Of a stretch of 5,008 nt of DNA, positions 1-5,008 are shown in pieces. The DNA comes from Acetobacteraceae bacterium (GTDB lineage: Bacteria; Pseudomonadota; Alphaproteobacteria; Acetobacterales; Acetobacteraceae). The DNA is taken from positions 1 through 5,008 of the forward strand of contig JACMOQ010000182.1 in assembly GCA_014377905.1 (NCBI GenBank), written 5' to 3'. Numbering within the stretch: the stretch's first letter is position 1; the number at the start of each line of letters is the position of its first letter. The position numbers and the translations under genes are program-made. Under the pieces are notes generated by a model, which was given only the letters and a program-made list of their open reading frames with translations, did not search any database and was not told the origin of the DNA.

Positions 1-62
1 GCGCCGTTTTGGGCGGGCGTTACAAGGCAGGTGAACTAAGCAAGGTCTTCTTTGCTTTCCCG

Positions 63-770
63 TTACCCAGGCTTGCTTTTGATCGCCAAAGCCTTGTTCG
101 CCTTAACCTGATCCAACGCGGTTTCGGGCTTCTTGGTATCGCCAGACTTGCGGGCTTCCTTGGCGGCACTGCGTGCGGCCATGGCCCGCAGGATCGCGTC
201 TTCCTTCGACAACGCCGCGTGCAGCCCGGAATTATCCGGTCGCGGCGGGGGTGGTTTCCCGCCGGTTGCCGCCACTTGCTGCTTGCGTGACCATTCCGCG
301 ACCGGCGGCGCGGTTTGGCCTGCGGACGGGGTTTGCCCGACACGACGTAGCTGGCGGGCTTCCTGTTCGATATTCACCCGGGCGAGCGGTATCGTACTCG
401 GTGCTTTGGCGGCGGGTTTACGTGCCCCGGCCGGTTCCTCGATCGATTTCAGGACATTGGCCAGCACTTTAGACAACGCGGCCGGCTGGCTTGGTGTCCG
501 TCGGCGGACCTGATTGGCGGCTTCATGTGCCATGACGGTGGCAAGGTTGGTCGGCGGCGACGGCCCGCGCTTGGTCGGCTGTTTCAACGGCTTGGGCGAG
601 CTGGCGTTCAGCACATGGGCCAAGACATGGCTTGGCTTTACGATCGGCGTCTTGGCCAGGGCCTGACGGGTTTTCGCCTCGTCATTGCTGCGCGCGAGGA
701 TGAGCAACGATGCCGATGGTTTCGACATCATCGACGTTTTCGTGAAAAGCTGGCGCAGCCATTTCAGCAC
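63..770 (-). CDS. Basic, Ala/Lys/Pro-rich, probably disordered hypothetical protein
   Basis: I do not recognise this protein or any domain in it. From the chosen GTG (768-770) it is 235 aa. It opens with a short amphipathic stretch (LKWLRQLF) and is then dominated by Ala, Lys, Arg, Pro and Ser with few aromatics, which suggests intrinsic disorder and a high pI. Two segments resemble each other: HVLAHVLN near residues 48-55 and KVLANVLK near 101-108, each followed by a Pro/Lys-rich linker. A tract with four consecutive prolines lies near residue 175. No signal peptide or membrane helix is visible. The frame has strongly GC-biased third positions, supporting real coding against the overlapping opposite-strand frames. 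An ATG at 816-818 would add 16 residues but has no SD, and a stop lies two codons upstream of it. The GTG has GGAGG 8 nt upstream. A nucleic-acid-binding or scaffold role is possible from the charge alone and is speculation. Confidence 0.62.
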   Translation of the reverse strand: MLKWLRQLFTKTSMMSKPSASLLILARSNDEAKTRQALAKTPIVKPSHVLAHVLNASSPKPLKQPTKRGPSPPTNLATVMAHEAANQVRRRTPSQPAALSKVLANVLKSIEEPAGARKPAAKAPSTIPLARVNIEQEARQLRRVGQTPSAGQTAPPVAEWSRKQQVAATGGKPPPPRPDNSGLHAALSKEDAILRAMAARSAAKEARKSGDTKKPETALDQVKANKALAIKSKPG

Positions 771-778
771 CGAACCCA

Positions 779-783
779 CCTCC
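779..783 (-). promoter_or_regulatory. Shine-Dalgarno site deciding a GTG start
   Basis: Read on the minus strand this is GGAGG, followed by an 8-nt spacer and then GTG at 768-770. It is the only good SD upstream of any in-frame start at this end of the minus-strand gene. The ATG at 816-818 and the paired ATGs at 726-731 have none, so this site favours the 235-aa form. Confidence 0.5.
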
Positions 784-875
784 GGACACAAGGCCACGCC
801 ACGGCGGGGACCCTCCATAAACTAGCGGAATGACGGCGATTGGAAAAGCGGGAAACGCCCACCATCCCTTGATGA

Positions 876-896
876 CGATCATTGCCTAGATGATCG
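876..896. promoter_or_regulatory. Inverted repeat CGATCAT-N7-ATGATCG, candidate operator
   Basis: A perfect 7-bp inverted repeat with a 7-nt spacer lies in the divergent region between the minus-strand gene (start near 770) and the transporter (start 1025). No U-tract follows, so it does not look like a terminator. The geometry fits a dimeric regulator such as a TetR-, GntR- or LysR-type protein, but no regulator gene is in the window. The rest of 771-1024 shows no gene, and I could not place a convincing -35/-10 pair in it. Confidence 0.33.
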
Positions 897-912
897 CCAG
901 CCCACGTATTAT

Positions 913-931
913 TTCGGATCGTCCGTCCGAA
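913..931. promoter_or_regulatory. Inverted repeat TTCGGA-N7-TCCGAA, candidate operator
   Basis: This is a 6-bp perfect inverted repeat, again with a 7-nt spacer, centred about 36 bp from the centre of the repeat at 876-896. The left half-site can also pair with an overlapping nearer copy (CGGA at 915-918 with TCCG at 922-925). It lies about 94 bp upstream of the transporter ATG, a normal position for an operator or activator site. The assignment is inference from symmetry only. Confidence 0.3.
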
Positions 932-1024
932 TTGCTTGCACCGACCCGTAACTTTCCGGCACACTATCGAAAGCTGCCAGAGAGCAGCCGCTGAAGGAAA
1001 CAACTATCCGGGAAACAAACGACC

Positions 1025-2416
1025 ATGAGCGATACAACATTGGACGTGGCCGGCGCCGACCCAGGGGGATATCCTATGGGCCCGCTGGAGGAGCTGCATA
1101 GCCAGAAGGAAAATTTTCGTAACGCTTCCCAAGACCAGGTTGTTACTAAAACCCACTGGCATATCGCCGTCGCCAACGGTTTGGGCTGGGGCTTCGATGG
1201 CATGGACGGGGTAATTTTCGCCCTTGCCGCGCCGTTGTTCATGGTTGAATTCGGGGTTGGCATCCCGGAATTGCGCAGTGGCGGGCAGATCGCGCTGATC
1301 GCCAGCGTGGTCGGGATTTATTTCTGGCCGTGGCTCGCCGATAAAGTCGGGCGCCGCACCTTGCTCGCCGTCAATATTGCGATGTTCTCGTTCTTCATGC
1401 CGGTGGCCGCCTGGGCGCCGACCTGGACGACCTTTATCATTGCGCGAATGTTTCTGAATTTCGCGCTGAGCGGGGAATGGGCGCTCGGCTCGATGCTGGT
1501 TGCCGAAACCTGGCCCGCACGTTTGCGCGGGCGGGTGCTATCGATCAACCGCGGCACATGGTGCCTCGGGGCGTCTATGGCGGGTTTGATTTCAACTTAT
1601 GTCATCGCGGTTTACGGCTGGCGTTGGGGCATGACGGTGCCGGTGGTGATCGCGGTGTTGGGGATTTATGTCCGCAGTTCGTGCCCGGAATCCCCCTATT
1701 GGGTCCGCACCCAGGATCGCAAGCGGCGGATCAAGGAAACCCTGGCGCAAGGCAGAACTCTGGACGCTGCGGACGCGGCCTGGAATAAAAAGGCGGAAAA
1801 ATTCTCCTATATGCAGCTATTTGCGCCTGATATGCTGAAATCGACGCTGGTAGGCACCTTCGTCGCCTGTTGCAGCACCTGTATATTCGGCACAGTTGGT
1901 GCGTGGATGCCGCTTTATCTGAAAACCGAAATGGGCTGGAGTGTCGCGCAATACAGCACGTTCTATGTCGCCTGGGGTTTGGTTGGCGCGCTCGGCCTGG
2001 TGACCTCGGGTATCCTGGCGGACATGATCGGGCGCCGCCCGGCGTTTGTGATCATGTTGATTGAGGGAGCGGTCTTTATTACGCTCTGGGTCTTTACGAA
2101 GGACTTTACCCTGCTGTGGGTTTATGGCTTGCTGTGGAGCGTTGGATTCCTCGGCTTCTGGGGCCCGTCGACGACACTGACCGCCGAGATCTTTCCGACC
2201 CGCATCCGTGGTTCCGGCAACGGGTTCTGCTGGTCGGTGGCCTGGGTGGTCGGGTTCATGCTGTGGCCGTTCGCAACGGTTGCGATGCAGCAAGCAACCG
2301 GGTCGTTCGCGGCCGCCTTTCTGGCCATCCCGATCTTCATGATTGCCATGGCGATCGGCGTATGGCTGGTGGTGCCGGAACATGCGGGCAAGGAACTGAA
2401 CGAAATCAGCGTGTAG
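1025..2416 (+). CDS. MFS transporter, organic/aromatic-acid:H+ symporter type
   Basis: This is a 463-aa inner-membrane major facilitator with 12 predicted helices in two six-helix halves and a charged central loop (about 217-270). TM1 (46-70) carries the acidic GFDGMDG motif (Asp58, Asp61). MFS motif A appears after TM2 (LADKVGRR, 104-111) and again in the second half (LADMIGRR, 331-338). TM4 and its exit read SGEW...ETWP..LRGR (149-170), much like sialate/organic-acid symporters. PESPYW (221-226) and PTRIRG (391-396) are typical loop motifs. Length is normal for the family. Known relatives use the proton gradient to import carboxylates, aromatic acids or sialic acid; the substrate cannot be read here. 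ATG 1025 has only a weak GGGAA, 10 nt upstream. Met18 at 1076 has AGGGGGA 6 nt upstream and may be the true start (446 aa). It is a single-gene unit, divergent from the left gene and closed by the terminator at 2452-2482. Confidence 0.88.
   Translation: MSDTTLDVAGADPGGYPMGPLEELHSQKENFRNASQDQVVTKTHWHIAVANGLGWGFDGMDGVIFALAAPLFMVEFGVGIPELRSGGQIALIASVVGIYFWPWLADKVGRRTLLAVNIAMFSFFMPVAAWAPTWTTFIIARMFLNFALSGEWALGSMLVAETWPARLRGRVLSINRGTWCLGASMAGLISTYVIAVYGWRWGMTVPVVIAVLGIYVRSSCPESPYWVRTQDRKRRIKETLAQGRTLDAADAAWNKKAEKFSYMQLFAPDMLKSTLVGTFVACCSTCIFGTVGAWMPLYLKTEMGWSVAQYSTFYVAWGLVGALGLVTSGILADMIGRRPAFVIMLIEGAVFITLWVFTKDFTLLWVYGLLWSVGFLGFWGPSTTLTAEIFPTRIRGSGNGFCWSVAWVVGFMLWPFATVAMQQATGSFAAAFLAIPIFMIAMAIGVWLVVPEHAGKELNEISV
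1063..1069 (+). promoter_or_regulatory. Internal SD-like site for alternative transporter start
   Basis: AGGGGGA lies 6 nt before an in-frame ATG at 1076-1078, inside the annotated transporter frame. It is a better SD match and spacing than the GGGAA (1010-1014) in front of ATG 1025. Starting at 1076 still leaves about 28 residues before TM1, so the membrane domain would be intact with either start. Confidence 0.4.
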
Positions 2417-2451
2417 GCCTGTTAAATTGCTGGAAGCCGCTGCACTAAATG

Positions 2452-2482
2452 AAACGCCGCCTGCGCAAGCAGGCGGCGTTTT
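2452..2482 (+). terminator. Rho-independent terminator after the transporter
   Basis: A perfect 13-bp stem (AAACGCCGCCTGC, 2452-2464, with its complement at 2469-2481) closes on a GCAA tetraloop of the stable GNRA type. The 3' arm runs into TTTT (2479-2482). It begins 35 bp after the transporter stop. Because the arms start with AAA and end with TTT, it could also work weakly in the reverse direction, but no minus-strand gene ends here. It separates the transporter transcript from the chemoreceptor. Confidence 0.92.
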
Positions 2483-2553
2483 CTGCTGTTAAACCTTCGG
2501 AAATGTCTTTCCCGTAAAACACGCCTGCTGCGACGGTCCTATCGTTGCACATC

Positions 2554-2559
2554 GGGGGG
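2554..2559 (+). promoter_or_regulatory. SD-like G-run deciding the chemoreceptor start
   Basis: A run of six G followed by A lies upstream of three possible in-frame starts: TTG 2545, ATG 2560 and ATG 2566. Only ATG 2566 has usable spacing from it (6 nt). The TTG lies upstream of the G-run, and ATG 2560 directly abuts it. Confidence 0.45.
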
Positions 2560-2565
2560 ATGGAG

Positions 2566-4581
2566 ATGCAATTTCTGCGCGTGTCACTCAGGATCACGCT
2601 GGGCTTCGGGGCGGTTCTAGCGCTGCTCGCCTATATCGGGGCGGCCGGCGTGACGGGCCTTGGCCACACGCTCGACCAACTGACAAATTTTGGGCGCGGT
2701 GCCAACCTTGCCGTTGCGGTGATGCAGTCTGCGAGCCAGATGGATGGTGCCATCAGGGCCGCGCGCGATCTTGCGAATGCGGATAGCAAGCTCCATCGCG
2801 AGGGTGTCGCCACGGTCGCCCAGGCTTTCGACACCAGTATTCGCGCGGCGATCACCGATGCCGATGGTGCGATTGAAAGCCAGGCGCTTCGTCGTCAGCT
2901 TGTCGCGGTGGCCGATTCCAAAGCGAAGTTTGACGCCGGAATGCAGCAATTGTTGGACGCCGGCACCACCCGGGCAAAAGACGTGGAAAAGCTGCAAGCG
3001 GTGCTGTGGCCGGCATCTGTCGCGGCGATGGATGACCTCATTGCGGCCGCCGGAGCTGTCGGTGAATTATCCGGCAAGGCGTTTGCCGAGTCCGCCAGGG
3101 ACCAGATGATAACCGGCGGTCAAACGATGACCCGCTATTTGATCAACCCTACCCCGATTGACGCGGCGTCGGTGGACGCAGCCTTTAAAGCCGCCACCGC
3201 GACCCTGGCCGACACAATCGAGCAATTCGATCCAGGGGCGCTGCAGACCAAAGGCAAGGCCGTGGCGGCAACGCTTGCGGCGATGTCCAACGCAGCACAG
3301 GGGGTGATTGCCAACACCACCGCGCTTACCAACAAGCGCGAGCAGCTGTTCAGGGATGATGGCGGACGGCTCAGCCTCGCGATGGCGGCCGCCCGCACGG
3401 AAGCCCAGGCCGCGCTCAAAAATGTCGGCGAAACGACCGAGGCGAGCGTCGCCGCGGTGCGGACGACCCAGATGATCCTGGTTGCGGCCGGGCTGGTCGT
3501 TGGCCTGTTGCTGGCGGGTTTGATTGCAGTCAGCTTGATCCGGCCGCTGCGCGCCCTGTCGACGATGATGGCCCGCCTGGCGGGCGGGGAAACCGACCTC
3601 GATGTTCCTTTTCAAAAATTCAAAACCGAAATCGGCGCCATTGCCCGCGGGCTGGAGATGTTTCGCGTCAGCACGATCCGAATGGCGGAGATGTCGGCTG
3701 AGCGTGCCTTGGCACGGGCTGATGCGGAGGCCACGCGCAAGGTGGCGATGGCAAAGCTTGCGAGTGGCTTCGAAAGCTCGGTCAGGGCAACAGTGCAGGA
3801 TGTCGGACGTACCGCGAGTGACCTGACCAAGGCCGCCGCCCAAGTGGTCAACAGCGCCCAAACCGCGATCGGCGAAACCGGCGGTGCCACGTCCGGTGCG
3901 GACGCGGTGACCGACGCGGTGAGCATGGTGGCTGCCGCCGCCGAGCAACTGACCGCATCGGTCGACGAAATCTCCCGGCGAATGGGGGAAGCGTCACGCA
4001 TGGTTGCACAAGCCGCGGGACAGGCCAAAGGTGGCACGGTTGCGATGGACGCCCTGGCGGCGGCGTCACAAAAGGTCGGTGAAATTGTTCAGATCATCAG
4101 TGCGATCGCCAGCCAAACCAATCTGCTCGCGCTCAACGCCACAATCGAGGCCGCACGTGCTGGGGAAGCCGGCAAAGGCTTTGCGGTCGTAGCGTCCGAG
4201 GTAAAGAATCTCGCAACCCAGACTGCCCGTGCCACTGACGAAATTGGCACCCAGATCGGGGCGATGCAACTGGCCACCATCAGCGCCCAGCAAGCCATTG
4301 CCGCCGTTGCGAAATCCGTTCAGACCATTGATGCTGTTGCAGCAGCGGTGGCGGAATCGGTGTCCGAGCAGGGCTCGGCAACTCGTGAAATCGCCGCCAA
4401 CATCAATGCAGCCGCTGCACGTACCCAGGAAGTCGCCGCATCGGTCGGCACGGTTTCAGTCGTTGCGGGCGAAACCGGCAGGGTTTCAGCGGCAATGCAG
4501 CATTCCGTTGCGGGCTTGGTGGCAAGACTTGCAACGCTGGATGGGGAGGTGGATCATTTCCTAACCCAGGTCAGGGTTTAG
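2566..4581 (+). CDS. Methyl-accepting chemotaxis protein (transmembrane chemoreceptor)
   Basis: This 671-aa inner-membrane chemoreceptor senses a ligand in the periplasm and controls the CheA/CheW kinase complex, and thus motility. Visible order: short basic N-terminus, TM1 (about 9-30), periplasmic domain of about 270 mostly helical residues (31-300), TM2 (about 303-323), HAMP (about 322-377, with the RPL turn at 326-328), then a long coiled coil. The cytoplasmic hairpin tip is fully conserved: ASQTNLLALN (515-524), then EAARAGEAGKGFAVVA (528-543) and SEVKNLA (544-550). Ala/Glu/Gln-rich patches such as AAAAEQLT (456-463) and SEQGSATREIA (600-610) are likely CheR/CheB methylation regions. There is no C-terminal NWETF-like tether; the protein ends FLTQVRV. 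The periplasmic domain is too long for a single four-helix bundle or Cache-free short sensor and may be a double bundle (HBM-like). The ligand is unknown. ATG 2566 was chosen over ATG 2560 and TTG 2545 on SD spacing. No che or flagellar genes are adjacent, so it looks like a stand-alone receptor gene. Confidence 0.93.
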   Translation: MQFLRVSLRITLGFGAVLALLAYIGAAGVTGLGHTLDQLTNFGRGANLAVAVMQSASQMDGAIRAARDLANADSKLHREGVATVAQAFDTSIRAAITDADGAIESQALRRQLVAVADSKAKFDAGMQQLLDAGTTRAKDVEKLQAVLWPASVAAMDDLIAAAGAVGELSGKAFAESARDQMITGGQTMTRYLINPTPIDAASVDAAFKAATATLADTIEQFDPGALQTKGKAVAATLAAMSNAAQGVIANTTALTNKREQLFRDDGGRLSLAMAAARTEAQAALKNVGETTEASVAAVRTTQMILVAAGLVVGLLLAGLIAVSLIRPLRALSTMMARLAGGETDLDVPFQKFKTEIGAIARGLEMFRVSTIRMAEMSAERALARADAEATRKVAMAKLASGFESSVRATVQDVGRTASDLTKAAAQVVNSAQTAIGETGGATSGADAVTDAVSMVAAAAEQLTASVDEISRRMGEASRMVAQAAGQAKGGTVAMDALAAASQKVGEIVQIISAIASQTNLLALNATIEAARAGEAGKGFAVVASEVKNLATQTARATDEIGTQIGAMQLATISAQQAIAAVAKSVQTIDAVAAAVAESVSEQGSATREIAANINAAAARTQEVAASVGTVSVVAGETGRVSAAMQHSVAGLVARLATLDGEVDHFLTQVRV

Positions 4582-4690
4582 GGCATCGTCACCGCAAAAG
4601 CCTCGCCAGGCTGAAATGGGCCAACAGCGCCTGGCAATATCGGAAAGCGATTTTCGCCACTGCCATCGTCTGCCCCTCGGCCTGGGGAAG

Positions 4691-5008
4691 ATGGGGGAGC
4701 AGCGAAATTGCTTACGGTTGCTTTGCATTTATGTTAATTATTTTCGCATAAATACTTCATCCAATTCCTCCCCTTTCAGCCTGCCGGAGACCGCGCCCGA
4801 ATTGGTGCGGCGGTTTGCTGCAATTCTGGCGGGGTTAACCCTGTTGCTTTGGGGCCGGCTCAACCGAGCGGTGCGGCGGTTTCATCATGCGTTGACGCGG
4901 GCGCCGGGCAGGGCGCGGACAGGCGTGCGGGCACTGCGGGCGCGTGGCGATGATGTGCGGGTGCGGCCGATGACTTTGCCGCCGGGGCGGGGCTGGTTGG
5001 TGCGGGAA
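4691..5008 (+). CDS. Partial hypothetical protein running off the right edge
   Basis: The frame is open from ATG 4691 to the last base of the window (106 codons, no stop). From about 4778 it looks convincingly coding: GC-rich third positions, a hydrophobic stretch (AAILAGLTLLLWGRL, near residues 43-57) and an Arg-rich segment, then a short PPGRGWLVRE end at the edge. The first 30 or so residues are AT-rich and Asn/Ser/Cys-rich, unlike the rest, and cover a promoter-like patch. The real start may therefore lie downstream, at TTG 4802 or GTG 4805, where GGAG (4786-4789) lies 12-15 nt upstream. ATG 4691 is the only in-frame ATG but has poor SD spacing (GGGG ends 3 nt before it). The style recalls Acetobacteraceae hypothetical proteins with one N-terminal hydrophobic helix; this is memory-based and uncertain. 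No function is assigned. Confidence 0.55.
   Translation, partial: MGEQRNCLRLLCIYVNYFRINTSSNSSPFSLPETAPELVRRFAAILAGLTLLLWGRLNRAVRRFHHALTRAPGRARTGVRALRARGDDVRVRPMTLPPGRGWLVRE
4723..4752 (+). promoter_or_regulatory. AT-rich possible sigma70-type promoter
   Basis: TTGCAT (4723-4728) and CATAAA (4747-4752) are separated by 18 nt within a clearly AT-rich island (about 4718-4766) in otherwise GC-rich DNA. The match to TTGACA/TATAAT is partial (4 of 6 in each box). If used, transcription would start near 4760 and drive the right-edge gene from a start downstream of the ATG at 4691. The call rests on composition and weak box matches only. Confidence 0.27.

Noticed and set aside
38..57. AAGCAA-N8-TTGCTT hairpin just beyond the stop of the minus-strand gene, as its terminator
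   Set aside because: The 6-bp stem is AT-rich and weak, and no U-tract follows on the minus strand. Positions 1-62 hold no other supportable feature.
133..833. Plus-strand open frames opposite the left hypothetical gene
   Set aside because: Their products are Cys/Arg/Trp-rich without repeats or motifs, while the minus frame has better third-position GC bias, a single long frame and a good SD.
932..967. TTGCTT/TTGCAC with CACTAT as a transporter promoter
   Set aside because: The spacing from the TTGCAC box to CACTAT is about 20 nt and both boxes match poorly, so I could not support a promoter call.
1817..2383. 188-codon minus-strand open frame antisense to the transporter
   Set aside because: It is entirely inside a well-supported MFS gene and has an Arg/His/Pro-rich composition without any domain, so it is treated as a shadow frame.
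3067..3948. Long (293 codons) minus-strand open frame antisense to the chemoreceptor
   Set aside because: It lies wholly within a gene with unmistakable domains. Its product is His/Arg/Gly-rich with no recognisable motif, which is what high-GC antisense frames produce.
4605..4635. GCCAGGC...GCCTGGC inverted repeat after the chemoreceptor, as a terminator
   Set aside because: The stem is only 7 bp with a 17-nt loop and no T-run follows, so it is not a credible intrinsic terminator.

Overview
The window is GC-rich with strongly GC-biased third codon positions. It reads as chromosomal DNA of an alphaproteobacterium. The chemoreceptor ends in a short 'DHFLTQVRV'-like tail and lacks an enteric NWETF pentapeptide, and the cut-off protein at the right edge recalls hypothetical proteins of Rhodospirillales/Acetobacteraceae. 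That placement is an impression from protein style, not a database result.

Layout, left to right. (1) Positions 63-770, minus strand: a basic, Ala/Lys/Pro-rich, probably disordered protein of unknown function. An internal GTG with a good Shine-Dalgarno (SD) sequence is its best start. (2) Positions 771-1024: a divergent control region of about 250 bp with two inverted repeats of the same geometry (arms separated by 7 nt), which are candidate operators. (3) Positions 1025-2416, plus strand: a 12-helix major facilitator superfamily (MFS) transporter, most like the organic-acid/sialate:H+ or aromatic-acid:H+ symporter branches. A near-perfect intrinsic terminator follows at 2452-2482. (4) Positions 2566-4581, plus strand: a complete transmembrane methyl-accepting chemotaxis protein with a large, mostly helical periplasmic domain, a HAMP domain and a fully conserved signalling tip. 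(5) Positions 4582-4690 are non-coding with no convincing terminator. (6) From 4691 an open frame runs off the right edge; an AT-rich promoter-like patch at 4723-4752 makes its start uncertain.

The genes do not form an obvious operon. The terminator separates transporter from chemoreceptor, and the first gene is divergent. A transporter next to a chemoreceptor could mean that uptake and taxis share a ligand, but the sequence does not show this. I found no RNA gene, mobile element, CRISPR array or clear new multi-gene system. The least explained items are the disordered minus-strand protein, the paired inverted repeats and the right-edge ORF.
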